Translations under genes and position numbers: made by a program | From: Chaetorhynchus papuensis | Lineage: Eukaryota; Chordata; Aves; Passeriformes; Rhipiduridae | NCBI GenBank assembly: GCA_013396525.1 | Contig: VWYX01000349.1 | Span: 276,903 to 340,902 of the forward strand | Direction: 5' to 3' | DNA: 64,000 nt | Shown: positions 37,501 through 50,810 of the stretch, piece by piece | Numbering within the stretch: the stretch's first letter is position 1 | Layout: each line of letters opens with the position of its first letter | Notes under the pieces: model-generated | Seen by the model: the letters and a program-made list of their open reading frames with translations, nothing else | The model's database searches: none | Told to the model about the DNA's origin: nothing

Positions 37501-39284
37501 AGCAGAGGAATTAGGCAGGAGCACAAGGCAGGGCAGACCTTTGTGGTGACATCTTTCACTCCACCTGTGACCCCAGGGTCAGTCCCTGCCTCTCCACAGC
37601 AGAGGGGTCAGTGTGGCCACGACACTGACCCTCCCAGTGCTCCCAGTGCCTGCCCAGCACAGCCACGGCCCTGCTGCAGAGTGCAGCTGCTCACACGCCT
37701 CAAAGAGCAACAGAAATCCTACAGGTCACCCTTGACTTGACCAAAGAGAGCAAAAAAATCTTCTCATGATCCCTTTAAACTGCTGCTACGTTCACAGCCT
37801 GCCAAGTAAGGTCTCGCTGGTCACATCCACACTGAATATCAGGACTCACAACCACCCTTTCCCAGCAACTGAGTTTTTCACTTTATACCAAAGCAAAGAT
37901 TTGATACAAATTAGTATGAGAAACCAGGATATCAGAGAAACAGAACAGCTCTCACAATACGAACTGTACACCAAATCCATAATATAAATATATTCTTACA
38001 CCACTCTGGAATTCATTATTGGAAGACACTGTAGTAATCTTTATAAGTGATGGCAAATTTAGAATGAGACGAGACTTCTAATTCTCCTCATATCTGTAGA
38101 TGAAACTCTGCTCATCCAAGATAAGATCTAATGACAGTTTTCAGTGTCTTCTCATGGATGCACCTTTCACAGTCTGCAATAAAGCGTGTGGCTGAGTAAG
38201 CTTTCATTTCAAACTTAATCTGCTTAGGTATCTTTGTACATTTTGAGTCTATTGACTGGATTCAACTCACCCTAATACAATCACTTTTATCCACTGCCAA
38301 AACCTGAGATGGAGGAAAAAAGCCCTAAGTATTCACACTATTATTTTGGGTTTTTTTTTCATTTAAGGTACTGAAACCTTCCCCTTGACTAACACAGTTA
38401 AGTTGAAAAGATGGAGATTTTTTTTTGTCTGAAATTCCCAGGAAGTTAGAGATCTTCTGTGTCAGCGGTAACAGTGGGACAGAGCAGGAATTCACTGAAC
38501 CAGAGCCCCAAAAAATTTATTCCACTATCAGAAAAGTTTGCTTACAAACATTTCTTTGTTAACTCCCTTTGATGCTGAATGGTTCTGGATGATAAAATTT
38601 TACAGTACAAATTTTAAGGGGAAAAAAAAAAACCAAAACAGAAAAGGAAAAAGGAAAGGTAATATATTATAGACGAATGGCACAGAGATGGGCAAGAGTG
38701 TTTTCTGTAGGACTGGAAATAAATCAATGCAAGTAATTTGAAAGTAGGAAGTCATCAGGGAGAAATATATCGGAGTTGAAAGACCAAGGGGATCAAATGT
38801 AATTAGACATGGAAATCTTTTCATATATCACATGGTCCACCTACTCCATAGTACAGAATTGTTCCACTTCCATTACTGTTTTTCTCCTTTGCATTATGTT
38901 CACTTTGGTTCCGAAAGCATTCAAGAATCAGCTTGTACTTTTTAAAATTCAACAAAGCCTTTTTTTTTTGTCTTTTAACCACTGGAACAGCAACCGTAAC
39001 TACTGAGTAACGAGATTTCAAGAGGCCTCTCTGCTATCAAATGCATCCCACTTCTCTCAAACACAGCACTTCCCCAGAATGGCATGCACAGACTGTTTAA
39101 GATTCCCCCTCAAACTGCACAGGCTGCTGCCTCTGCTCTGCCACTGAAGACTGACCCCAAAGTGCCCTGCTCGGGAGGTTATCACTTTTGACTTATTCTT
39201 CTACTTTGCAGGTTCCTTCCATTTCTCTGTTCTCATGCCAACACTGTCCTTTAGCATCTAAAGCCCTGCCTTACCTTGTCCTTT

Positions 39285-39376
39285 TATAAAACAAACCAAG
39301 CATTTTTAGCTCTTCTTACGAGCACATCAATCTCCCTGGATCTTTTCAAGGTCTTCCTCACTTCTTGAACAATGGC
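39285..39376 (-). mobile_element. Possible ancient CR1-type repeat remnant
   Basis: Words such as TCCCTGGATCTTTTCAAGG and the following CTTCCTCACTTCTTGAACAA resemble, in order and spacing, the minus-strand reading of an old amniote CR1-type repeat, with a gap of about 45 bases. The match is much weaker than at 17 kb and 22 kb and could be coincidence. Confidence 0.3.
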
Positions 39377-40100
39377 GAGAAAAATTGCTCAGAGAATTAA
39401 AAAAAAAAAAAAGCCATGAAAAGTCTGAGATATCCAATGGAGATTAACTGTCAGGAGAAAGACACATTAACACAGATATCCTGACTGCTGCTTCTGCACC
39501 CTCCTGTGCAAGGCCATGGCAGCTCACTTCCCAATCTCCATGGCAAATTGATTTACTGCAGATGTGTGCAAAGGGCTTAGGGCAATCTGTCTTTTCTCAC
39601 CTTTCTTAAGATACTTTCACACAACTTTTTAAGAATTATGGAAAAAGAATGATTTCTCCTTTTCCCATTATTGTTATTAGAGCAAACCCACACAGTGCTG
39701 CCATTTAATATGCTGCTCATAGAAAAACATGCAAGGCAAAGATTATTCAAGACAAGTGTGCTGCTCTCATGCATGCAGAAAGCGAGCTGGCAAAGCATTT
39801 TACTCTAAAAAAGTAAAAGATTAACTTCAGGATACAATTTTTTAACATAAGATGACACTTCCAAAATAAAAGCTTCTTGTTGAACTGTGTTTTTCCTTTG
39901 GCATATTAGAATTTATGTCTTGTAAGGATAAAACAGAAAAAAAATTATCATGTAAATAAATGAGAAACATGTCAGAAACACAAATCTCTGAGAATCTATT
40001 AATTTACAATGCATTCTATGTATCTTCCTCAGCTAACAATAACAAAATCATTATTTCCAAACTATTTTATAAGGATTAGTGTGCCATTTCCAAGAGGTTT

Positions 40101-40262
40101 CACAGAGCCACAGAATGGTTTGGGTTGCAATAAGATCATCGAGCCCAGCCATTAACCCAGCACTGTCACTAAACCATGTCCCAAATGAAGTGACACATCC
40201 TCACAACCTTTAAATGCCTCCAGGGATGGTGACTCAGCCTGTTCACACCAGACTGAACAGAA
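40101..40262 (-). mobile_element. Avian CR1 LINE 3' end
   Basis: On the plus strand the fragment starts CACAGAATGGTTTGGGTTGC, passes AAGATCATCGAGCCCAGCC and ACTAAACCATGTCCCAAATG, and reaches CTCCAGGGATGGTGACTC. That is the reverse complement of an avian CR1 3' end in the correct order. Near the right edge a short piece of the family pattern is missing before AGCCTGTTC. It is 5'-truncated and non-coding. Confidence 0.88.
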
Positions 40263-43200
40263 TTCATTGAACTTACCTATGTGGTGTGAGACATTACCAC
40301 CAAAATGAGGCTAAAATAAAGGTTTTCTGTGGCCACCCATGATCCCTGACAATTAAAGAGACAACACCTAAAGATCTACTTCCAGTAAAATCCTCCATGG
40401 AAAATTCTTTTGGACATGCTAAGAGTATACTCCTCTGAACATGGGTTTTTTCCACAGCCTGACCGAGTAACTATCAAAAGTTTTATATAAATATATATAT
40501 AAAAATATGTCCAGGCATACTTTAATGAAATATTTTCAGGTTAGAGTAATAAAGTGGCAAGTACAACAGAGATGAAATTTGATAGGCCATTTGTGTAGTA
40601 AACTATGTCTCCTCAGCTCTTTAATCAATGTCCTGAACCAATTACCACTCATTATTCTTGATGCATTGTAAGAGAACACATGACCATATATCACTCTCAA
40701 TGATCATAACATTTTATGCTAATTTAATATACTACCATATATAACACCTCAAGGTTAAAAAGAAAAAGTCTCAAACGTTTCTGAGAGACATAGAGCTCAG
40801 GAACTGACTTTCATTTCCATTATTTAAGTGAATGTATAGATTGATAAATATGCTATCCACTATCCATTTGGAGTACTTTACCAGACATAAAAGAGTAGAA
40901 GTGAGGACCAAATTTAGCTGCCAGCATTTTTCATCTACTGCACTCATTTTTCACTCTGCATATTATTTCAGTGCATTTCTATACATGGGAACCTTTTGTA
41001 GCCTCAGACTTTGTTGATAGCCCAGCCCAGTGGCAAGAACTTGGTAGGAATTGGAATGAACTGGGCTACCCTTCCAGCTCATGACATACAGCAGCACTTG
41101 GTAGGAGTAAGACCATCTGCCATTCATAGAACCATGGTCCATCAGACAATACATCCAATTTTGGTCATTTAACACCTCTGAGCTTTAGATACAACCAGCA
41201 AAATTAGCACAGGAGTTCTGCAATCAGGTGTCTTCTCACGTTTAATCACTTCCTAAGCACGCTCCAGTCTCCCTCTGTAGCCAAATCACAAAAAACTGCA
41301 GAGAGACTGTGTGTTCTGAATTCCCATTTTCCTTTGGCTGGAACACACGTAAGATGGTTGGAACTGATTTATCTATAAAACCATCAAATATAAGACAAGC
41401 AATAATGAAAGCAGATATTACTAACTGGGGCAAGAGGCAAAATAATAAAGTAGGCAGAATATGGATTAAGTGAGGATTTTTTGAGATCAAGAAACATATT
41501 TGAAAAGGAAACATTATCTCTTAGGGATGCAGAGGAAACAAGAAGGAAATTTAAATGAGTAAGAAAGTATATAATTATATCTGGGAGGGCATAGGACTAA
41601 GAAAGTTAAAGTCTCACAAACACTAAACAAAGAAGAGAAAACAGCCAAGAAGAGAAAAGGCAGAGAAGTGAAATATGAAAAAAGAGAAGCAGGGGTGAGA
41701 TTTCTCAGTTAACTTGGTATTTTTTAATGTGCACATGGAAGGATATAAGAAAACACAGCAAGAATTTGGAAATGCTTCCTGACAGAACATAACAAAATAC
41801 CAGGATAAATGTAAAATCCTGCAAGCTTCAGACTATTAAGAGACAGAGCAAAAACAAGATTTAAGAAGGACATATCCCTGGATATCAGTAATAGGAAAGA
41901 GAATGGGAGAGAACAGCAATCTGTTCCTCACTGTGACCTCCACTGATTCTGTGTTTTCCCCCATTCATTTGCTTGTCACAGTTTCAAATTCTAAAATCCC
42001 ATTTCACTGTAAGGTTGCAAAAATTACTAATTTGAACACTAATATAAGCAAAACCACCCAAATAGATGTCCTTTCTCTGAATATTCAAAGTAGTTAATGA
42101 TGTTCTTCTATTTTTGGAACACTATACAAAGAGGACATAAATTGCAATGAGCTACCATAACTTTAATACCAAGCTCATATTTAGATTTTTACTTTCCTAG
42201 CAGTGCTCACTGTATGATGAATTTAATTTCATCCGAGCTACTGAAAAAAGAAATTACAGCACTGCCAAAGCAGATGGCTGCTGTAATGAATACCACAGCT
42301 GAGAGTCACAGTGAAATTCCACTCATGAGAAAAACTATCAATGTACAAGTTTCCTTTCTCAACTTTGTATCTGCCCTTTTGGGGAAGACTGGTTTTTACA
42401 TGTCTCAAGGTGTTGGAAATTGCACTTCAAATTTAATTGCTACATTTTTTTGTGTGTGTATATATATATGTATATTAGCTTAATAGTTTTTAAGCTTCCT
42501 ATGTGGAAGTCTTATCAACCACCCACTCCAAATGCTCCTAACCTTTTAGCAAAATGAATAATTAAGCCTAATAATACACTGCAAAGTAGCCCAGAGTTTT
42601 TTGAGTCCTTCAACTTAGCCTTTTATAGTATTAAATATTTTAACAAAATTTTTATACATGCATATTATATATGTTTATAATACATACTATAATACACATA
42701 CTGGTGACACAGAAACACCTTCCAATATAATTTAAAAAGTAAAAAATTACTGTGTATAAATATATAATATATTCGAATTTAAAAACACCTTTATAGGACT
42801 TATTACAGGTATGAGATTTTCATGTCACTTGGCAATCTCTGAATGAAAGCTACAAGTACAGCATTGTGTGATCACATACGGGTTGAGACTGAGGCACACG
42901 GAAAAAAGAACCATTACCTCAAAAATAGGACAGATCTAAGGTCCATAACATTCATACAAAAGCCTTGTTTAACTCAAAAGTTATAAGATTTGGTTACAGA
43001 GAAATTAACAGGGAAATAGCCATATACTTGCTACTAAAACAAATACAACTTCAATTTGCTAATTTAAATCTGACTACAGTTTATTTACATTATTTCAGGT
43101 AAGTTCTTCAACCATTATAGCATCCTGAGCCTTTGAGGTACAATTCCACATTAACACAATTCCAGAAAACACAACATTTTCCAAGAAAAGACTCTGCACC

Positions 43201-43579
43201 TTTGACCAACATCCTCAGACATGACAGATATAAACCTCACAACAAAGGGTTGAGACCTATACAGTAAATTAAACTATTTATGCAGTCCACTCTCTGAAAG
43301 AAGCCTACAAAAAAAGGTTACATTAAAACCAATGAACTGCCCTGAACCTCAAGGACACTCTGATGAGCTAAAAGCACATTTAACACCATGCCCTTTAAGA
43401 TCTTCATTATGCTGCTGCACTAAAACTTCCACTGCTGTGAGTGTTGCTGACTCAAGAAGACATCCGAGACAAAAATAAAGTAGCACTGGCATCATGGGAC
43501 AGAGAGACACAAAGTTATTTCTGCCAGCTTAAGTTTCTGTATCTTCCCAAGGACTGGAATTCAAAGGGTTAAGGGAAAT
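40263..43579. other. AT-rich noncoding DNA with TA-rich tracts
   Basis: I see no gene. A near-palindromic TA-rich tract lies at 40,482-40,508, a TG/TA microsatellite at 42,451-42,476, and a very AT-rich stretch at about 42,640-42,780. The block at about 41,515-41,720 is purine-rich on the plus strand. Confidence 0.55.
42451..42476. repeat. Compound TG/TA microsatellite
   Basis: A (TG)4 run passes directly into alternating TA/TG steps over about 26 bases. This is simple slippage-prone DNA. Confidence 0.9.
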
Positions 43580-43634
43580 TAGAATTGGACTCCGTGATGC
43601 TCAGGGGTCCCTTCCAACCCAGGATATTCTGTGG
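43580..43634 (+). mobile_element. Avian CR1 LINE 3' end, short fragment
   Basis: The words TTGGACTCCGTGATGC and AGGGGTCCCTTCCAACCC followed by AGGATATTCTGTGG match the last ~55 bases of a CR1 subfamily that differs from the 29,985 and 46,596 copies in its end (GGATATTCT instead of CCATTCT). It is plus-oriented, extremely 5'-truncated and non-coding. Confidence 0.8.
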
Positions 43635-46176
43635 AATAGCTTGATGCAGCTTTACAACACAGGGACTACATGATACCAGGAAGGACTAGAGACATTGCAG
43701 CTGCAAACTTTCTAAACGTATCAACTGATAAACAATCGGGGGGTACAACAGCTTATGCTACTAATTGACAGAGCACGAAAACAAGAACAGCTTTCCCAAA
43801 GGCAAACCTCTCCCAGGCTAATCTAATCATAGGTACAGAGTCTTCCTCCTACCTCTCCTCCAAGATAAGTTTAGAAAAAGGTGAGGTTTTTTTCAGGAAT
43901 AAACTAAATAAATTCATAAATCCTCCATCAGAGCATAAATGGGAGTTCAAGCTATGGACCAGACTTTGTTAGACCTCAGTTTCAGACCCAGCCATCCCCA
44001 GGAAACAGCAGAGAGACCAGGGATTATCACAGGAAAGGATGAGATTCAGATGTGCTTTGCAACATCAGTTATTGATTTCCCCTGCCCTGCGAGCCCAGCC
44101 AGGGTGGTGAAATCACAGAAGGATGCAAAGGCCACGTTCAGCTTCTACTCTTGGAACATCAATCCCAATGAGAGAAGAGCTGATGCAAGTAGGAGTGGTA
44201 CCACTCCAAACCCAGCTCCCCATGATGGAGGAGAGGCAGAGGAATAAACCAGCTCACACTCCCCTGTGCAGCCTCTTAAACGTGTTAAACACAGCACATT
44301 CACACAGGTGTCAGCTAAAACAGCAAAGGAAGGGCCAGAAAAGAAACCACAGGCAGATGAAGTTGACAGTAACAAGAACTTGAATCAATTCTTTTCTCAG
44401 TATCCACAAAAAGCAGAGGAAGGTCACATTCAGAAAGCCTTCCACTGGAGGAAAACACAGTTTTAAAATATCTTTAGGATAATGACAGTGAAGATGGCAA
44501 TTAGAACCACTGTGAGCTGACAGTGCATCAGGGCCAAGCAAATTGCACTCAAAATGCTACAGAAAATAACAGTGACAGCAGCAAGCTGTCCAAAGTCTCT
44601 GTCACAGCTGTCCCCAAAGAGAGGAACACCACCAGAGGAAAAATGAGTTGACTGATCTTCACAAAGTTACAAACAACCTACAGACCCTAAAGGCCAACTC
44701 ACAGCATAAATGAGTTGCTGAAAACATTGATAAAGCCTCTACAAGATCCTGCTGAAAATCCTGTGCCTTATTCATTGTCCACACGGCTGATGCTGTCACC
44801 CTGAGAGATGACTTTATTACATTTGTGTGACAGGTCGACAAGGGCTAATCCAAAAGTCCATTTTAAAGACAATGGGAAAAGTTCCACTGACTTTAATAGC
44901 ATTTTCATCAAGTTCAGAAGTGATAAGCACTTGAGGAGCCCGCTAGATAACAATGGCTACTTGAATATAAAGTTAATGATATTTCCTGAGCAGTGGAAGT
45001 GAAAGATTGTGGAAGAAAATTAAATTCTGATGTGCTTCCCCTGGTTCTCTGAAGTGTGATAAGCAGCTCTGGAGCTCCCGTGGCACCCTCCAGGTTCTAG
45101 ATCCTTTTTGTAAGGATCTGGACGTTTGGGAAGAGCAGATATTCTTTCTCCATGGTACAGTTTTTAAACAAGTTTGCTCATGTTTTGGACCATTTACCAT
45201 TGTTACAGGTTGTCCTTACCACAGGTAGTGACACCTGAACTTGTCCTTGAAGTGAATAATCTTTTCTCCAAAAAGGTGACAGGATTTTAAGATGTCAGCA
45301 TACTTGGGTTTTTTCTGCTTATGAGAAACAAGCAAACAGAATGGCCAACACCTTCCACCTCTGCTCAACGTGTGAGTTAATACATAATACAAAATTTCTC
45401 TCGTTAAACACTGAAAACATTTGCTAAGTATGTTATAGTTACACTTCCAGTTTGTGTGTTATACTCTTCTGACCAAGAACTTGCCATTTGGAATTAAAAA
45501 GAAGCTGCAAGTAATATGACCACTCCTATAATTTTTTTTTTAAGTTACATTTTTTTTCCCAACTTGTCTATTTTAAGCAAAATTTCATTATTATTCAATG
45601 TGCACTGCTGATAGAGACAGAATTATGCAGAATAATTGAGAAGTGTATTTATTTTTTCCCCTCTCTCTCACATTTTAGAATAATTGGTTTCCAGATTTGG
45701 TCAGCCTGCTCGATACTAAATCATAACAAGAAGTGATTGTGAACCTTCAGTCAAAGCTTAGGTTTTCTCTTTGTCTGATCTTCCTCAGTTTTGCAGCAGA
45801 GAAATATTTCAGAAATTCTTCCAACCAAATATGATTGATACAGCAAGAACTGTCTCCATTCATGTGTCTGGAGAGGAAAAGGATGAGATTTGTAATATAC
45901 ACAAAGATATGGAAATGTCTGGAGATTACAAATCTAATCTTAATAAAAGAAAAGGATAAATAAAATTATTGAAAATCGTTTAAGGAATATTTACAAATTA
46001 TTTGAAACCTTTTGAAACTGAACATTTGGGTAGATGTTTGACATTTGTTTTCTTTCTTGGACACTATAAAAAAATATAAAGTTTGTTTGTTTGGGCTTTC
46101 TTTTTTTAAATCTTGGGAATCTTTATCTCACACTGCTGCTGTGATGATACTAACTCAGACTCAGCCACACTGAAAG
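43635..46176. other. Noncoding DNA, no gene seen
   Basis: Overlapping frames at 43,939-44,541 on both strands reach about 100 codons but carry no known domain and conflict with one another. A small imperfect hairpin (AGATCCTT / AAGGATCT) lies at 45,099-45,119. Nothing else was recognised. Confidence 0.5.
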
Positions 46177-46295
46177 GATCCCAGGAAGCCATCAGCTGAA
46201 CTCCCTCCACAAAGCAGGATCAGCACTGAATCCAGACCAGGGGCCCAGGGCTTTATCCAACCAGGTCCTGAAAGAGCTCAGCCTCTCTGGGCAAA
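46177..46295 (-). mobile_element. Avian CR1 LINE internal 3'-region fragment
   Basis: The plus strand reads CATCAGCTGAACTCCCTCC, AAGCAGGATCAGCACTGAAT, GGGCTTTATCCAACCAGG and CAGCCTCTCTGGGCA in the order of reverse-complement CR1 3' untranslated sequence. A piece is missing between the last two blocks. The usual terminal end (CACAGAATGG) is not visible at the left, so the fragment has lost its 3' terminus or is too diverged there. It is non-coding. Confidence 0.75.
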
Positions 46296-46595
46296 GTCTA
46301 ATTAGGCTTGATTGTATTTAACAACTGAAATAAGAACTGCAGATTACATTTGGGAGTTTTGATTTCAACACAGCATCACAGACAGAGTTCAGTCAAAAGA
46401 TGCCTGAGAGCAGGGACAACACTGGAGAAGCATTACCCTTTTTGCCTGGTATATGCTTCTACTTTGTATTTGCTTTTACTTTGTAAAATATTATTTAAAT
46501 TCTAGGATATTTTAAAATAAATATTTCAATCAATATTTACTTAAATCTAAGCAGATATATGTATATTGAAATACATTCTTATGTATAATCCTTGC
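46296..46595. other. AT-rich spacer between two CR1 fragments
   Basis: About 300 bases of AT-rich sequence, especially 46,480-46,580. I see no gene or repeat family here. Confidence 0.5.
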
Positions 46596-46735
46596 TCCAT
46601 GCCTGGAAGTGCTCAAGGCCAGTTTGGATGGGGGCCTGAGCAACCTGGTCCGAGCTGTCCCTGCCCATGGCAGGGGCTTGGATGAGATGATCTTTAGGGT
46701 CCCTTTCAACCCAAACCATTCTGTGATTCCACGAC
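46596..46735 (+). mobile_element. Avian CR1 LINE 3' end
   Basis: This is one of the clearest repeats in the window: CTGGAAGTGCTCAAGGCCAG, GAGCAACCTGGTCCGAGCTG, CCCTGCCCATGGCAGGGG, GATGAGATGATCTTTAGGG, then CAACCCAAACCATTCTGTGA. This is the 3' end of an avian CR1 in full order. Relative to the family pattern a few bases are lost around GAGCTGTCC. It is plus-oriented, opposite to the fragment 300 bases upstream, so the two are separate insertions. It is non-coding. Confidence 0.93.
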
Positions 46736-49700
46736 ATGTTTAACATGTGAAAAACACCACGGCTCCTTTACAAAGATATTTGGTTCAGTTTTTCTAAAGA
46801 TATTAGTAAAACCAAACTCTACTATTAGTGTGACTTTAACCACATGCTAGCTCAGCAGCCAATATTATGGAATAACTCTTCCTCTGAATTTCTATTAAAA
46901 GTCAAAACCAACATATTTTAAAAGATGACAACTCTGGGTTTCTAGACTGTGCGTAAGCATTCATTTCATATATCAAATACATCTGAGAAGATTCTTTAGT
47001 AAATGTTGTTAAGAAAAAAAAAACACCAACCAGAAACTCACTAAGTAATCCCTAGTTTGTAAATCTAATTAATAACACTGCAGCCAAAGAAAGATGTTAA
47101 TTGCTATTGGTATAAAATTCATGACCACTGACAATATATACTATTTTGGCTGCAGGACTAAAATTCTGAATGTGTGATCAATGAGAATTTTAAGATTAAG
47201 TGACCATTTGGGATTACATTCATCAATACTAATGGTATCTTATTTAAAAGTTTAATGAGAAAGCTATAATGCATGTCACATTTCTCAGTAAGATACACTA
47301 TTATTGAATTTCAGAGAGAAGATATTATGAAAAATGGAATAAAAGCAAAAAAAGCCCATTGTTTAAAATAGATTTTCTAAGTGTATTGAACACATGAACT
47401 GGGCTGCAGGCATTTGCTTAGAGGATTACTCTTTAAGTAATTCCATCTTGTTTATTTTCAGTTCACATAAAAAGTGTGTCTTTAAGTTACACCTGAAATT
47501 AGCCACTGTAGAACATGAGGATATCTGCATCATATGAAACATACGTGGCATTTTCAGTAAAATGTGTTAACGTAAGGGCACAGTCAGAGCCACAAAGTGA
47601 TTTTGCTCCTCAGAAGTCGTCTATTCACAGTATTTGATGTGAGCCAGCTCTTGTATTTGAGAAATCAATAGGAGTAGCAGTCAAAGTAACAATGATTCAT
47701 GCTCAGGGTAAAACCTGTCAAAACTGAAAGATATATAAAATACTCTTTTAGTCCATATTCTTTTGGTAGAGAGGAAGGGAATTATTATTTCTTGGGAGCA
47801 CAGAATAAAGAATTGTTAAAAACAGGTGGGTGCATCAGTTGAGTTTTGTTTGTGGTGAACTCCAGCAGATCTCAATCTCAATCAAATTAAAGCTCTGTTT
47901 AGCTTTTCCAGCCTTTAACAGCTACTAACACAGTCCCCAATTCGGACTCCCAAAAATCCTTGCCCTGTTATTTATTCAGGCTGTCCTGATGTCTTGGTTT
48001 TAAAAATATCATTACTACCCAATTTTCTAAAAACCCCCAAACATTGCAGGTATCATCACTGTATAACTGGCTCTCAGCTGCACACTATTTCTAGCACATA
48101 CAAGAGATCTGTGGGATGAAAAACAAAACAACGAAGAAAAACCTTTTAAACATTGGGTTTTTCTGTCCATGGGCTGTGACAGACAAACTCTTCACTTACA
48201 ATGGACATTTCTGGGTCGTTTCTGCACATTATCCATGCACAAGAGAGGAACAGGGGGGATGTCATAGTTGGCAGTTTCGCAGCAGAAGGCAGATTTTATG
48301 CTATATAAAATAAATTGTTCATAGGTTAGGGGAACTGCTGACTGAAATAGTGCAATATTGCCTGTTTCTATAGCGTTAGCACAGCAGGATTCCAGTCCCA
48401 CAGATTATTATTATGTGGTGTAGGAATACAACCACATGAAAGTCAGAGTTATGTTAAGACTGAGTTTCTAAGCTGCTGGATCTCAGAAACTCAGCTGGAC
48501 ACCACCTAAGTCCTCTTGAAATAACAGTATTCATACTTGATAGGAACGACAATACTATTGAAAATAAATACTTTTTCTGTCAATAAACATTTTGTTTGAA
48601 AAGCTAAATGCCCTAGAGTCCATTTTTACTGAACAACAGCAAAGTACAATCTTCTTTTTCAATACTGGCTTTGAACAAGAACCTGACACATAAATTACGA
48701 ATTTTCAACTCTGGCAACTCTGAACAAGGGAAAAAAAAGCCATCTTCTACCTAAATTAGAATTATTCATTTTGTTTACTTATAAAACTTGAGGTTGAGCA
48801 GCAATCCTGTAAGTATAAATGGAACAGAAAAGCTCAGTAAGTTACTTGAAAAACAGCAACACCTTGTCTCATGTGGTTTATTAGGAAAAGTGATCTATTT
48901 TTTTAACTGCTACACTAGGCTGAACTTGCATACATGAATCAACTTTATGAAAAACAGCAAGCAGATGCATAAGGACTGGTATGTGACACAGTAGTTATCA
49001 TATTAGATTTAGAGAAATAAGTGGAAGCATCTAAACAGTGCTCCAGTTTCCCATCTTTTTAGCTCAAACTTTTTTTTAGAGGCAGAAATTGTGACAGTTC
49101 CAGCCCTGTCCTGTGAGCCATCACAGTAACACCCTGGCAGAGAGCAGCCTCAACATCCCATCCCAAATAGGCCAATAATTTTGGCACAACATAGCAGATG
49201 TGTGCAGACCCTCCAGGTATAACTCTGCTACTTCTAGTAAGTGGTGAGGCAGTAACCTCTCTGATGAACTGAATGCAAGCACTAAAAGGACTGCAGCTCA
49301 ACAGGAGTGAAACAGGGAGTCTGTTTTATCAGACAAATACAAAACAAACATCAATGTCCACGATTCTAACCATAAAATTCACTCTTTCTATTTTCCCCAT
49401 CTTCCCTTTATGGGGACTGGTGGTTATTATGGTTTGCCACATAATTTAGATAAAATCCTGGACAGAAGTTGGACACTGTGTGTTCACATGAATACTCACT
49501 CCTATGGGATAATTCATGATAGTAGAAGTGTCATAAAACTCATTTTGTCACATTTTACTACAAAGCACATCATCTCCTCAGGCAAAGACCTTGGCTTTTT
49601 ATATCTTTAAAATGCCTAACATATCTGTGGAGCTCAATAAAATAAAGTCAAATATATGAAAAAGAAGAGCAGCATGCCAAGACAACCTACAGCCTCGCTG

Positions 49701-50219
49701 TTATACTTCCAGGCTCTGTCCCTCTAAAACTTCAAGTCAAAGTAAAACAACAGCCTTTAAAAGACAAAGATCTGAGCAGTCTAATTCCATGAATTGCTCA
49801 ATATTTGACCTTTTAAGCACCCAGTCTTGTCACACCTAAGAGAGGAATAAAATATTTCACAAAAACTATTTGCAAGAAATGAGTTCAGATTTTGGGGCTG
49901 GATCTCACTTAAAAATCCCTTCTTATTTTTTTTTTTTTCTTGCTGCCCCTAAAGCTGATAAAAACTGTTCTTTCGTGTTCTTGACAAGAGATAAAGATGA
50001 ATGGGAAAGTCATGTCAGGATCAGACTTTTATTTACGATCTCGTAAGTTCAGGAGTGTGCATATGCATGATTTGCTTCCGGACTCATCTCAAAATGAACA
50101 AATGAGAGACGAAAGATTACCCTGAGGACCTGTAGAAACACACATGAAAAACAGGTTTATCTAAAGAAGCATGCATTTCTGGAGGAAAAAGGTGACACCA
50201 TGAATTTTATATCAGATCT
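46736..50219. other. AT-rich noncoding DNA, no gene seen
   Basis: The short frames at 48,116-48,401 and 49,059-49,301 have no recognisable domain. Poly-A and poly-T runs occur at 47,013 and 49,927. No repeat family or RNA gene was recognised. Confidence 0.55.
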
Positions 50220-50810
50220 TTACTTCATAGAGAGCGCCACATAAAATATTGTTGGCCAGACCGCTGCTGCTTTAAAAAGTCTTTTTTTATTCTTTTGTAT
50301 GAAACAATCTTGTTGAGAAAATGCTGTTTCCATGTGCCAGATGACAGATTTCATTTCATCTTTTTTATGTGTGTTCCCAACCCTTGGCTGGCACTGCAGA
50401 TAATGCTCCTCATAGTCAGACTTTCACAGGCACTGTATAAACCATCTTGAAAACACCTGCACACATTCAAACCAGTGTCGTGATTAAAAATAAGACCTGG
50501 TGTAAGGTAGCTTCTTTACCTTTTAAATTTTTCAGAACAAAAATCCACTAATTAATTTCACTGACCAAGAGGTTTACTGACAATTGAGCGTTTAGTTTCC
50601 ACCTGCTTGGAAGAAAGATAATTTTCCAATGCAGAACACATAATTTAAGACTTCAATGAGCTCTTCCCCTCATGGATTCTCCTAATTTGCAGGCAAACTC
50701 CTGAAGATCCTTTCAGTGCACTTGAATAAGACGGCATCAGAGGCGATCTCTAAAAGCTTGATGAGAATGTCACTTGCATGTCCTTCATTTGCTGTAGACC
50801 CTGTCATTAT
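50220..50810. promoter_or_regulatory. Candidate conserved noncoding (enhancer-like) block
   Basis: Complex sequence without repeats over about 600 bases, with no open frame of 60 codons. It has scattered retained CpGs (about 50,234, 50,263, 50,480, 50,589, 50,733 and 50,744) and homeodomain-type words (ACTAATTAATTTC near 50,548). It resembles constrained regulatory DNA in appearance. This is composition and motif judgement only. Confidence 0.2.

Larger units (their letters stand above)
33201..40100. other. Long AT-rich noncoding stretch, no gene seen
   Basis: I support no gene. Notable items are an RFX-like site at 33,365-33,378, an 18-base T run at 34,567-34,584, and a GC-richer patch at about 37,540-37,740 that is open in one frame without a recognisable domain. 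A possible old repeat lies at 39,285-39,376. The rest is unique AT-rich sequence with short chance frames. Confidence 0.55.

Noticed and set aside
45099..45119. Terminator-like hairpin AGATCCTT/AAGGATCT
   Set aside because: The window is vertebrate, the stem has only eight pairs, and there is no gene for it to terminate.
46177..46735. The two CR1 fragments as one element with an inverted repeat
   Set aside because: They match different parts and probably different subfamilies of CR1 in opposite orientation, separated by 300 bases, so they are independent insertions.
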